NCBI GenBank assembly: GCA_031761405.1
Contig: JASEVX010000001.1
Span: forward strand, 113,819,516 to 113,883,515
Length of the DNA: 64,000 nucleotides
Source of the DNA: Serripes groenlandicus
Lineage: Eukaryota > Mollusca > Bivalvia > Cardiida > Cardiidae
Direction of reading: 5' to 3'
Shown: positions 1 to 12,700 of the stretch, one piece after another
Numbering within the stretch: the first letter of the stretch is position 1
Layout: each line of letters starts with the position of its first letter
Notes under the pieces: generated by a model
Databases searched by the model: none
What the model saw: only the letters and a program-made list of their open reading frames with translations
What the model was told of the DNA's origin: nothing
Translations under genes and position numbers: made by a program

Positions 1-370
1 ACACGTACTGCCAATTGAGGCCCGACCGCACTACGTCATTTCACGTCCCTAGTACAATCCAAGAAGGGCAATTCCGTTCGAAGTACGTCCATCTCGTTTT
101 AACTACGTTGTCACTCCGTCTTATTGCAGGACGGGATAATCGCCCGAAAATTTTGAGCAGGCTCAAAGTTCTGGAGCACCATTCCCGATCAAACCCGTCC
201 GAGCCCGTCCATGTAGTTCGTAAACTGACACTAAACGTTGCTACTACGTCCACTCCGATTGCACACAGTTTAAGCCCGTTCGGTTTCAATTTTCAGAACG
301 TTGGGGCTTTAAGGGTCCTTTGCAGTTTGAAGGATTTTGCTTTTAGACGGAGAGATTGCGAGATTTACCG
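1..370. other. CpG-richer sequence of unknown nature
   Basis: This stretch is visibly richer in CG dinucleotides than the rest, with scattered ACGTCC and CCCGTCC motifs on both strands. Overlapping open frames of 138 and 82 codons exist on opposite strands, but neither matches a family I recognise. It may be the edge of a transposable element cut by the window start. No function is assigned. Confidence 0.35.
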
Positions 371-374
371 ATTG

Positions 375-605
375 TTTGGTGTTTTACGCACCTTCAAACA
401 TTGTTTCAGCTATATCACGGCGGTACCTTAGTAAGGTACCAGTACTCCAATTATCCTGACAAGAGTGAGTCAGTTGTAATGCCAACTCCACAACCCTGAG
501 AGCCATGGAGCGAACATCATTACTACCGCTTTCAAAGTATTTAGTATGACCCGGCCTGGGGATCGCACCGATTGCATTCATTACCCTACATATTGTTGAC
601 AAGGA
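375..605 (-). repeat. SINE-like copy, minus orientation
   Basis: On the minus strand it ends in CCGTGATATAGCTGAAACAATG followed closely by GTAAAAC, resembling the 3' domain of molluscan tRNA-derived SINEs. The same domain occurs at 5430-5495, 17545-17800 and 43835-44110. A degenerate B-box-like GGTGCGATCCCC lies near 560-575. Confidence 0.5.
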
Positions 606-796
606 AACTTTGATCTCTGAATCCTTCTGGATGTCTCAGAAGGACATTTCTTTTATCAGAAGGTATGTTCAGGGACAATATATACAGGTTATACACGGTC
701 CCTGGTATGTTATGGTAATTTTAAAAGACCGATTTTGAAATCACAAGTTACATGTGAAGAAGGTTAGTAATGTTTATGCTGTAAACTATATATCAT

Positions 797-850
797 AGTA
801 TATTATATATATATATATATATATATACATACTCACACACACACACACAC
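797..850. repeat. (TA)n(CA)n microsatellite
   Basis: A compound dinucleotide tract: about 12 TA units followed, after a short interruption, by about 10 CA units. Confidence 0.9.
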
Positions 851-888
851 GGTAAATTCGATTATGTCTGCATCTTTTTGTTCTTAAG

Positions 889-1395
889 GTTACAATGCAC
901 CAAATATAAATTCCTTCTTTGTTTCAATGTAAATCGACCAGTTTCAGTACTCAAACAATTGTCACACTTTTTAAGCGTTTCTCATGTAGAACACCATATA
1001 TCATTGAAAAGAGTTACTTCTAAGATTTAAAAAAATCCAAAAAAAATTATGCAAGAAAGAAAGAACTCAACAGGGGAAAATGGTTACCGTCATTTTGGAC
1101 CAAATCGGGCCTGGACAAAACCGGTGTTTAGCCTTCTCTACTTTCACTTTTAAACAATGTCAAAATACTAAAAGTGATTAAATCAATCATTTCAAGTGCA
1201 TCCTATCTGCGATTGCTAATACGAATTAGTAGTCCCAGATCCTGTACACATTCACAATGCATTTAAACTCAATATGTCATATATTTAATGCATTCTGGTG
1301 ATGGTATACACTCATTTCTACACAAACAATTTTTTTTCTTAGGGACTATTTGGTAGATCAGCAAGTCAGCGGATGTATTTGGTGTATTTGACCTT
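889..1395. repeat. Dispersed ~0.5 kb repeat, copy 1
   Basis: Aligns by eye over its whole length with 22945-23385, sharing the start GGTTACAATG/ACACC and the block GGTGATGGTATACACTC. Small indels separate the copies. It contains no ORF. Copy 2 sits inside a Pearl-like element, so this may be a mobile unit of its own or a fragment of that host. Confidence 0.75.
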
Positions 1396-1673
1396 AAACA
1401 AGACATTCACAAAGTGTTTCTAAGTTTGTGAAACTGTAAAATTTGGAAAGTATACTTTTGGGATCGAGTGAAAAACAATAATCGAAAAGGAGAAAAATAT
1501 CTGAATTTCTTCGCAATAAACACATAATAGCAACAGGAGAGAAAGCTAAATAATCCTACACATTTTTATTTTTCTCATATTGTTCAAAAAGAGATTACTA
1601 AAAGAAGCAAGCTGTAGAGCCAATTCAGAATCCTAATTTCTATCAGGATATTCGCAACTAAACTAGTTTTATC

Positions 1674-1812
1674 ACCCTTTTCATACAACTTTTCTTTTAC
1701 ACATCTGCAGTAGTCAACTTTTGAAAACATTGTTAGAAATGAGAAATTGCTTAAAGTGAGAAACTTCTCCTTTTCTACAAAATTTTCAACACTGCATGTA
1801 GTAGTTTGCATG
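1674..1812 (+). mobile_element. TTAA-MITE, degenerate fragment
   Basis: Retains CATCTGCAGTAG, TTTTGAAAACATTG and a decayed central palindrome (GAGAAATTGC…AAACTTCTCC), but both terminal CCCTTTCCC blocks are missing. Confidence 0.45.
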
Positions 1813-2264
1813 TAAGTTTATTTTATTAAGTTTTTAGATTTAACTATCAGATAAGTCAAGCAATGGAATCAAATCTGGATTGTTTTTCAAGGTGAATATG
1901 TTTACTACATTCCAAAAAGCAATTCTAAACTAAAACATGCAAGTACACACACAAAAATGCTTCTTTTCTTCCCATTATTTAATCATTAAAATCCATATCT
2001 TTTAAAGAAAAAAAGAAAAATCTGAAAAATACATAGCTAATCTCAAGTTCAGCGTGAAAACCCAACTTAGATATTGCTCAAAAGACTTACTTATCAAAAT
2101 AAGTGGAAAATGCTCAAAATCAACAATGAATTATTTTTGAGATATTTTACATTACTGGCTATATATATTGATCTAAAGTGTTCCATGCGTGTTTGCTAAA
2201 CAATACAGGCAAAATGATATAGTTTGTACAACTCTATGAAGAAAAGGGTTAAAAGTAAAACAAT

Positions 2265-2400
2265 TTTTAACTTTCCCACAGGCAGATTCATTTCCAAATA
2301 TCTGCAGCAGATGACTTTTGTTAAGACATTGTGACTAAAGGAGAAATTGCTCTATGTCACAATGTTTTCATTTTTATTCAATAATTGAAGAGTCCTCTGG
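2265..2400 (+). mobile_element. TTAA-MITE, partial
   Basis: Left end TTTAACTTTCCCAC, then CTGCAGCAGATGAC and GGAGAAATTGCTC. The right arm of the palindrome is largely lost and no right terminus is seen. Confidence 0.55.
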
Positions 2401-2567
2401 GAAACCAAATCATACAACCAACATATGTGACCAATCGTAAAACATATGTGACCAGTGTAGATACAGAACACCCAGCATAACCATCCCTACAGTCTCGTGG
2501 ATATTCACTAGTAACTCAAAACTAAATCAAAGAAGCATTCAAGAAGTCTAACATACAATTTATGTTG

Positions 2568-3392
2568 ACCCTTTCCCACTTATATATGTCCTTTTATTAG
2601 CATTAGCAACAGATGACTTTCAAAAACATTGCGGCAAAAGAAGAAATTGCTCAATTTCGACCTTGAACTTGAACAAAAGTGGTTGTAACATGCACTCTGC
2701 ACATCGTCTCGGTATGGTGAACATTTGTGGCGATTTATTAAAAAATACTTAAAGCAGTTCAAAAGTTATGGAGTGGACACGAAATATAGTCATATCACCT
2801 TTGACCTTGAACCAAAGATGTTGTAACACGCACTATGCACATCGTCTCAGTATGGTGAACATTAGTGGCGAGTTATTTCAAAATCCTTCAAGGGGTTCAA
2901 AAGTTATTGAGCAGACAAGAAATATAGTCATATGACATTTGACCTCTAATTGCGCCCTTGACCTTGAACCAAAGTGGTTGTAAGATGTGCTCTGCACATC
3001 GTCACAGTATGCTTAACATTTGTGGGCAAGTTATTTTAAAATCCATCAAGCCGTTCAAAAGTGGACAAGAATTATAGTCATATGACCTTTGACCTCTTAT
3101 GGAGACCTTGACCTTGAACCAAATTGGTTGTTACATGTGCTCTGCACATCATCTTAGTATGGTGAGCATTTGTGGCGATTTATTCTAGATCCTTCAAGCG
3201 GTTCAAAAGATATGGAGGGGACAGGATTTGTGACAGACAGACAGACAACCAGAGCAAAAACAATATGTCTCCCAATATATGGGGAGGGGGGGGGGACATA
3301 ATTATACTTTCATAATTATATTGAGATGCCTATTTTTTGCCCTAGATGTTTTGAAGTTGTCTGCTGGAGATTTGTTAACAAAGGGATAAGAT
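2568..3392 (+). mobile_element. TTAA-MITE split by a Pearl-like insertion
   Basis: The left half begins GACCCTTTCCCAC and breaks off in the central palindrome near 2655. The right arm resumes after about 3305 with GTTGTCTGCTGGAGATTTGTT and ends near AAAGGGATAAG. The intervening 650 bp is a separate element. Confidence 0.65.
2656..3304 (+). mobile_element. Pearl/HINE-like element, GTCTCCC family
   Basis: Four tandem units of about 150 bp, each with CTGCACATCGTC and GACCTTGACC-type blocks, followed by a (GACA)n tract. It ends in AACAATATGTCTCCC with a GGGGGACATAATTA hairpin. The 3' end matches that of the 51.0-53.6 kb element. The 5' end looks truncated. Confidence 0.75.
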
Positions 3393-3489
3393 CACACAGT
3401 ATGAAAATACACATTGATCATTACTCATTATTACTTACACACTTGTCATAAGTACTCAAGGTTGGTTTTTGTAGAGCACTGCTCTATAT

Positions 3490-3545
3490 ACTTTCATTTT
3501 TTTTAGTCGTCTGCTGCAGATTTGTTGCATGAGAGAAAGGGATAT
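3490..3545 (+). mobile_element. TTAA-MITE, right-end fragment
   Basis: Only AGTCGTCTGCTGCAGATTTG and GAGAGAAAGGG remain. Confidence 0.5.
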
Positions 3546-3636
3546 TGAACTGCTTGTTTGCTTCACAACACTTGCAAAATGTGAGTATGTAAATTGTCTA
3601 TGAAGAAACGAGTTAAAAGTTTAAAAAACAGTCCTT

Positions 3637-3780
3637 TTACAAGTCCCATGGGCCATTAGGAAGGTAAGTCCTAAGCCTAACAGACTCATCAAATGGTAGT
3701 TCAGTCAAAAACTGTAGACCGGTTATGATTTCTATGTCTCTTATTCTACATTCATTGTCTTCCAAGTACGCTTCAAATGT
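3637..3780 (-). CDS. ENPP: ENPP-A exon 17 (last coding exon)
   Basis: 47 codons plus TAA after acceptor TTTCAG. It carries [13 protein letters not shown], the conserved C-terminal block of ENPP nuclease-like domains, then [13 protein letters not shown] and the stop. It enters in phase 0. The B counterpart is 20 codons longer at the C-terminus. Confidence 0.93.
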   Translation of the reverse strand, partial: TFEAYLEDNECRIRDIEIITGLQFLTELPFDESVRLRTYLPNGPWDL

Positions 3781-6700
3781 CTGAAACAGAAAGAAATAGA
3801 TATAGACATTGTATTCAAGTTGTTAGGCTACCTGCCAACATTTATATAGGAAATGTATTGTTTGAGTTGGGAACTTGGGATATGTCCGTTTGTATTGTAC
3901 TACCCACGTTTATATAGGGAATGTATTGTTGCAGTAGGGATATGTCCGTTTGTATTGTACTATCCACGTTTATATAGGGAATTTATTGTTGCAGTAGGGA
4001 TATGTCCGTTTGTATTGTACTACCAGGAACTTCGGAATATTTATATCTCGCCAGATCAAAGGTTGATTGAGATGTTCATTTTCCCATGCTCTGAGTAGAT
4101 GATACAAACCGAGGTACTGCCAGTGCAACATAATTTTCATTTTATCATATACCTTTTTAACTTTAAAGACAATGAAATTAAAATATGCACATTTTAATAA
4201 TGAATGAACACAATCTACATATTTAATAAATTTGATGAAGGGCATATGAATGACATCCCTTAACTATATTTGGTTTCCTATTTGACCGAGTCAAAAATCA
4301 TATTTAATCTGTAGTGTTGAATTTGTTTAAGACAATCTGAATGTATTTACGCAGGTATACAAATAATATGTATATTGAAACAGTAACAGATAACATAAAC
4401 ACTTAAAGTAAGCTGTCAATTATACTTCAAAATTTCACAGAATGGTTGCTTTACAAGTAATATATAAAACTATTGCTAATCACTAAATAAAGCTTTCAAT
4501 CGAACAATAAACCCCTAACAAATTAATTATTTTTAATAGAAAAGCATCTTTTGCTTTGAAAACATCTATGACAAACAAGTTTATATCTGACACAAGAGGT
4601 CAATGATGGTCCTATACTATTCACTTGATTTAATAGAAGTTCATTAATTTTTTAAAGTTTTTACTCTATATATATAAGTAAAATGAGCCAGGCCCTTATC
4701 AATGGATCAGAATAATTTGAAAAATCTTGGTAGAGGGTCATCCAAGGAATCTTTGTGCCAAATTATTTTCAAGTCTGGCCTATACATAAGTTTTCACTGT
4801 ACATACATATATAAGGAAAACATGTGCCGCCCCTTGACCACCATGTTTTTGAAAGGATCATTATAATTTGAACAATCTTTGTAGAGGGTCACTCGAGGAA
4901 CATTTTTGCCAAATTATTTTTAAATTGGTCCAGTACTTTTGTACAAGAAGATTTTTTAAATGTTTCACTATACATGTATATACATATAAGAAAAACCAGC
5001 CTAGCCCCCTGCCCCGGCAGCAATGTTTTAAACGGATCAGAAGGTCACCAAAGGATTATTTGTGTCAAATAATATTCAAATCGGGTATTTTTACCGTCTT
5101 TCTGATGCAGCAGTAACCAAAGATCTACATCGAATTTAATTCTTTGAACAACTTTGAAAGAGGACGACCCATGGATCATTCAAACAGCCATTTAGGAGGA
5201 GATGTCATTTTAATAAAAAGTTGGCGAAGGATATCTGGACATCAAGACAGCCAGGGACCGTGTATTACATATAGTCCTTGGACCAGCTCAATAGCCCACC
5301 ATGATTATTTTGTATTCAGGTTAGATAAAAATTTTAGTAAAGTGGCGACACAACGGTCATGGTGGAGTGCCCATGGGCAAGGCACATTTTCTAGCCTAGT
5401 ACTGGTTTGTTTACCCAGGGATCATGGAAAAGTGAACTGTCGCCGTGATATAACAATGTTGAAAGCGGCGTAAAACCCCATTAAAATAAAAAAAAATCTC
5501 TAGCAGAGACTTTTTCCACAATGTTTTCTTCTCTCTTCAATAATTGTATTTCCTTTATAAACCAAAACTTTCCCTATATTTTCAAAGTCATATTTGTTGT
5601 ATGTCAGTAAGGATTTACTCACTTTGCAATTTAAAATCTTTGAATGAGGAATTATCACAGAAAATGTTTGATACTTTATACATCCAGGATTCAGCTTATG
5701 AACACATCTACTGACGATGGTGTAGAAATGACTTGGTCCTCCATTCATCCTGCAATGAGTATTAAAAGTAAAAATACATTCTTAGAATCTTACAGAAAAT
5801 AAATAGAGACATTAACCCTTTCCTAAGTCAACCTGTAACAGACAACTTTGAAAAATCTTGGCAAAATATTTGAAAGTCTCCATAATTTAACATATTTTGG
5901 TGAATATTGTGAAAATGTAGTGGAAAAAAGAGATATCTTAAAAAGTTTCATGATGCATCTGCATGTGGGACAGCGTTAAAGGGAAGAATAAATTGCATGT
6001 CCAGATTACATCTCTTTTCTAAGCAATTGCCGTATTTTAGACACAAAGTAATTTGTTAAGATAACAAATATACCTGCTAGGATATGATGCAGGGTCTGTT
6101 TTAACCCTTTCCCTCATATAGACGCTTTTAGACGCCTCTGCAGCAGACGGCTTGTTGAAAACATAGTGACAAAAGAAGAAATTGCACAAAACGTGCAATT
6201 TCTTCTTTTGCCACAATGTTTTCCACTTTTTGTCATAAGTTATCCATTCAATTATGGAGATTTTCCATTTTTTGACAAAATACGTTCAAAGTCGTCTGCT
6301 GCAGAATTGCCGTATGAGGGAAAGGGTTAATTACAAGTAACACATGGACAACTGGAGGTCTTACTTTGATGCAGAGCTGACACAATTGTGAGAAAAGGAG
6401 AAATTGATTATCATGAGCAATTTCTCCCTTTTCCCAGAGTCAGAGGCATTCAAAAATTGTCTGTATAAGGGCAAAGGGTAAAAAAAAATCCTTGGTATCT
6501 GATCAAACCTTTCTCTTTCCATATGATGAATACCCTTGAAGTTTATCATCTCTGTAAATCAAAGACATATCTGGAAATGGGGAGAATGGTTCTATAAAAG
6601 AGCTAAAATAATTTCGTCTCGCTGATTTTTTTTAAAGAGCTGGTTGATTTATATGTCAGCTGTTTCAACATAAAGGATAAAGTACTGTTTCCCTATTTCT

Positions 6701-9700
6701 GCCGCCTAGTTGTTTTCAAAATTATCTGTCACAGATTTTTTGTATGTGAGATGAATAAGGTGAAACTAAAACTAAACATTTAAGCCTTTCCCACATATAG
6801 ATGCTTCTTAACACCTCTGCAGCAGACGACTTCATATAAACATTGTGGCAAAAGAAGAAATTGCTCATGATAAGCAATTCCTCCTTTCGCAACAATGTTT
6901 TCAAATCTATCTAATAATTAAACTCTCAATTATGGAGAGCTTTCATGTTTTTGTCAATATATTTTCAAAGGCGTTTGCTGCAGAATTGTTGTATGTGGGA
7001 AAGGGTTAAAAGAATCAATTCCTCAGCCTGTGTTCACAACATTGTTTTTTTTTTAATCTGAATGAATATGAATATGCATTTCATCCAATAAATGTTACTA
7101 TCATGTTCATTGACTCAGTTTGTTGTTATCTCTTTCCCCCCTGCATACCCATTTTAATGCATCTGTAGCAGAAGAATTTTGAAAACATTGTGGCAAAAGG
7201 AGAAAATGCTCACGATGACTAACACCTCAACTCTTATTAATAACATTACTTTCATTTACAGAGATTTTCCATGGCAGCCATGTTTTTAGACTAATTAACA
7301 TGCTTGAAGGAATCTGGTAGAGGGTCACATAAGGAACATTTCTACAAAATTATTTGAAAATCGGCTCTACACTTTCAGAGGAGAAGATTTTTTTAAGTTT
7401 CCACTATAGCCATATAATCAAAAAAAAAAGCAATATAACCTTGAGCACTTTGTACTCAGGTGAGCTAGACATTCTCATTATGAGCAATTTCTCCTTTTGC
7501 CACAACGTTAACAAAAGTCATCTGTTGCAGAGGCATCAGAATGTGTCTGTATGTTGGAGAGTTTAAAACCACCTTCAATTTGCCATAAAATAATCTAATG
7601 TCAAAATGGGAGATAACTTCAGTCTTATTATAGATTCCCCTGAAATACTCTAGACAAAGCCTGACTTACTTCCCTTTGACTTTTTATTCCCCCCAATAAA
7701 GTACACTTTCTTCCTTACCTGATAATTGTTGAATTATCTGGCAAGCTATCATGATTATAATCATACACAGGGCCAGTCAGAACCTCTAAATCTCCATATC
7801 TAACAGACCAATTACCAATCAGCTGTTGTAATGGACTCCAAACCTCTGTAAAATTCATTAAACATGTTTTAAATTACATTATACCATTTTCAAACAATTT
7901 ATATATAGACACCAACATCCAACCTGGGTGTACAAGCGAATACATATCCCATTATGTTTAGATAAATTTAGAATGGAAGAACTGACTGACAAAAGAAAAT
8001 TTAAATGCAATCCCTCACAAAATGGTTGCATAAAAATGAATGGTTAACCATAGTAAAATTTCTCTCTAGCACTTATACCTAAAATTAGGCAATCTTATAT
8101 TGATCTATATTTATGACACATATAAAAGGCAGTCCTTTCCTGCCAAATATGTCATATGGTATAACAATAAACCAATATTAACAGTTTATCACATAAACAT
8201 ATGTTTTAACCAAATTTTCAAAGTCAAACACAGGCAATAAATTGTACTAAATTCATACAAGAGTTATCTAACTTGACTGTCTGACACCCTGTAGACATGA
8301 ATGAAGTTTCAAGTCAATATCAATAGTGGTAACTGAGATATATCCATGAAAGTACCTTGCATGCAAAACTTTAACCAGAATTTCTAAGTAAGAAAAGGCC
8401 ATAATTTGCTTTATATGCTGGAAAGAGTTATCAAATTGATTGTTTATATAGGTGTGATGGTTGGGAAGGGCTTTATAAAGTCCGTTTTAAACGGATATGG
8501 ACTCTTGATGTCATTGCATGCAAAACTTTAACCAGAATTTCTAAGTAAAAAAAGGGTTATAACTTGCAGTAAATGCAGGATAGAGTTATCTAACTTGATA
8601 GTCTACATAGGTGTAATGGTTGGGAAGGGTTGTTTAAAGTTGCAATGCAATGCATCAAGTAAATACAGAGATATGGACTCTTAATGTCGTTGCACGCAAA
8701 ACTTTAACCAGAATTTTTAAGTCAAACAAGATGTGTTTGTGAAACACCGATGCCCCCGAATGGCAACATCTAGGTCAAAGGTCAAGGTCGCCAGGTCAAA
8801 AATGTTTGTACTGACAGAAAGGTCATGTCACAAGGAATACACATGTGAAATATGGTAGCCGTACCTGTTATGGTTCAAAAGTAGTCGTCAAGGTTAAAGT
8901 TTTTATCGAGAATGGAAACATCTAGGTCAAAGGTCAAGGTCGCAAGGTGAAAATTTTTGGTACTGACAGAAAGGTCATGTCACAAGGTATACACATGTGA
9001 AATATGGTAGCCTTACCTGTTATGGTTCAAAAGAAGTCGTCAAGGTTAAAGTTTTTATCGAGAATGGAAACATCTAGGTCAAAGGTCAAGGTCGCAAGGT
9101 GAAAAATTTTGGTACTGACTAAAGGGCCTGGCACAAGGTATACACATGTGAAATATGGTAGCCTTACCTGTTATGGTTCAAAAGTAGTGGTGAAGGTTAA
9201 AGTTTTTTTTGAGAATGGCAACATCTAGGTCAAAGGTCAAGGTCACAAGGTAAAAAATGTTGGTACTGACAGAAAGGTCATGTCACAAGGAATACACATG
9301 TGAAATATGGTAGCCGTACCTGTTATGATTCAAAAGTAATGGCCAAGGTTAAAGTTTTTTTTTCTAGAATGGCAACATCTAGGTCAAAGGTCAAGGTCGC
9401 AAGGTCAAAAATGTTGGTACTGACAGAAAGGTCATGTCACAAGGAATACACATGTGAAATATGGTAGCCGTACCTGTTATGGTTCAAAATTAATGGCCAA
9501 GGGTTATAACTTGCAGTAAATGCAGGATAGAGTTATCTAACTTGATAGTCTACATGTGTGATGGTTGGGAAGGGTTGTTTAAAGTTGCAATGCAATGCAT
9601 CAAGTAAATACCGAGATATGGACTCTTAATGTCGTTGCACGCAAAACTTTAACCAGAATTTCTAAGTCAAACAAGATGTGTTTGTGAAACACTGATGCCC

Positions 9701-12700
9701 CCGAATGGCAACATCTAGGTCAAAGGTCAAGGTCGCCAGGTCAAAAATGTTGGTACTGACAGAAAGGTCATGTCACAAGGAATACACATGTGAAATATGG
9801 TAGCCGTACCTGTTATGGTTCAAAAGTAGTCGTCAAGGTTAAAGTTTTTATCGAGAATGGAAACATCTAGGTCAAAGGTCAAGGTCGCAAAGTGGAAAAT
9901 GTTGGTACTGACAGAAAGGTCATATCACAAGGTATACACATGTGAAATATAATAGCCTTATCTGTTATGGTTCAAAAGTAGTGGTGAAGGTTAAAGTTTT
10001 TTTTAGAATGGCAACATCTAGGTCAAGGTCAAGGTCGCAGGTCAAAAATGTTGGTACTGACAGAAAGGTCATGTCACAAGCAATACACATGTGAAATATG
10101 GTAGCCGTACCTGTTATGGTTCAAAAGTAATGGCCAAGGTTAAAGGTTTTTTTTGAGAATGGCAACATCTAGGTCAAAGTTCAAGGTCACAAGGTCAAAA
10201 ATGTTGGTACTGACAGAAAGGTCATGTCACAAGGAATACACATGTGAAATATGGTAGCCGTACCTGTTATGGTTCAAAATTAATGGCCAAGGTTAAACAT
10301 TTTTTCGAGAATGGCAACATCTAGGTCAAAGGTCAAAAATGTTGGTACTGACAGAAAGGTCATGTCACAAGGCATACACATGTGAAATATGGTAGCCGTA
10401 CCTGTTATGGTTCAAAAGTAGTGGTCAAGGTTAAAGTTTTTTTTGTGCAGACAGACGTGCAGACAGACGTGCAGACAGGCCAAAAACTAGATGCCCACCG
10501 AATCGGAGATTCCGGGGGCATAAAAAGGGTTATAACTTGCAGTAAATACAAGACAGAGTTATCTAACTTGATAATCTACATAGGTGTGATGGTTGGGAAG
10601 GGTTATATAAAGTTTCAATGCAATGCATCGAGTAAATACAGAGATATGAACTCTTAATGTAGTTGAACACAAAACTTTAACCAGAATTTCTAAGTCTAAC
10701 AAGAGTTGTCGGAGGACAATATAGCTCAGGGCCTACTTCAGAACAGTTATAGCATAAGGTAAAGTCACACAGTATCACTTATTGCAAGATAATACACATT
10801 TTCAATACTTGCATGCAAATGTTAACCAAGTCCATACAGGCCCTTTTGGGCCTTTTAAATCTGTAAATTTGTTTATGTACGTACAATGTATGCCGATAGT
10901 TAACTTAATACCGAAGACTTACAGTATCAGATAAAACCAAACACTATTATTTATTGCGAGATATCACAAATTTTCAATACTTGCATGCAAATCTTAACCT
11001 GGCAACGCTGACGCCAATGCCAACGCCTGGGTGGCTACTTAAGCGCCCCTATTATTTGAATAGGCGTGCTACATAAGTGCGCCTATTCTTCAAATAGGCG
11101 AGCTAAAAATGTACGGAAGGAGTTTTGAAAATAAAGTCCATGGAGATATTATTAGCTTAGTAATTACACCGAAATTCAAAGTCCAAAAAGGGGCACAATT
11201 CAGTCAAAATCCATTCCAGAGTTATGGGACTTGACATACAAGGTCATCTAAAGACCCTGAATAAGTGTGTGAAGTTTCAAAGCAACAGCAAGACAGTGCC
11301 TGAGAAAAGGCCTTGCACGCAAAGGTTTGACCAAAATTCTGAGTCCAAAAAGGGGCACAATTCAGTAAAAATCCATTCCAGAGTTATGGGATTTGACATA
11401 CAAGGTCACCTAATTACCCTGAATAAGTGTTTCAAAGCAACAGCATACACAGTGTCTGAGAAAAGGCCTTAAACGCAAAGGTTTGACCAAGCTTGCAACA
11501 CCAACGCGGACATGACTACATCAGCTCCCCTATTTCTTTGAATAGGCGAGCTAAAAAGGGGCATAATTGTGTCAAAATCTGATATATGGTTTTTGGCCTT
11601 GTCCTGCAAGGTCATTTGATGATGTCCAATAAGTGTGTGAAGTTTTAAAGCAATAGCATCTGTGGTTTGTGAGAAAAAGTCTTGCATGCAAAACTTTAAC
11701 AAAAAGTCCAAAAAGGGGCATAATTGTGTCAAAATCTGATATAGTGTTATAAGACTTGACCTGAAAGGTCATTTGATGATGGCCAATAAGTGTGTGAAGT
11801 TTCATAGCAATAGCATATGTGGTTTTTGAGAAAATGCCTTGCATGCAAAACTTTAACCAAAGTTGCAACGCCAACGCCGATGCACAAGTGACTGTAATAG
11901 CTCTTATAATCTTAATTTCCGCAGCCTCCAGAGTTTTAACAAGATTTTCCATCAATTTGACCAAGTGACCTACTTTCTAACCCGGCATAACTCGTATTCA
12001 AGCTTGGCCTAAATATCATTAAGATGAACATTCAGACCAAATTTTATGCTGCTGAAGCAAAAAATGCTGCTTCCTTAGTGTTAACAAGATTTCCCTTCAA
12101 TTTGGCCTAGTGACCTAGTTTCTGAACCAATATGACCCATATTTGAACTTGACCTTGATATTATTAAGACAAACATTCTGACTCAACTTCAAACTGCTGC
12201 ATAAAATCTTTTGGCTTTCTGAGTTTTAACAAGATTTTCCTTCAATTTGAGCTCAAGTCAAAAATGCAAAATCCAGAGTGTTAACAAGATTTCCCTTCAA
12301 TTTGGCCTAGTGACCTAGTTTCTGACCCAGTATGACCCCTATTTGAACTTGACCTAGATATCTTTAAGACAAATATTCTGACAAAACTTCAAACTGCTGA
12401 AGCAAAAATTGCCCATGTTCGAACTTGACTTGCATATCATCAACAAAAACATTCTGATAAAGTTTTAACATGTTCAAGTTAAAAATGTGGCCTCCAGAGT
12501 GTTAACAAGATTTCCTTTCAATTTGACCTAGTAACCTAGTTTTTGATCCAACATGTATTTTTTTTTTTTATGACCAATAATGGTCCCTTTACCTCACCGA
12601 TCTACCTCGACTTTTGTGTTAACCAGATTTATTACATACCTATCCAAATTTTGCATTGAAATTTAAGTGACATAAAATCAATATCAATTTTTAAAAAATT

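Noticed and set aside
5144..5473. 109-codon plus-strand frame
   Set aside because: It ends inside a SINE 3' domain and shows no conserved domain; treated as repeat-derived.
8725..10526. Regularly spaced repeats resembling a CRISPR array
   Set aside because: The units are contiguous ~147-bp tandem repeats without unique spacers, in an animal genome.
11572..11964. 130-codon minus-strand frame
   Set aside because: It spans two copies of a Pearl-type core unit with internal peptide duplication; no known domain.
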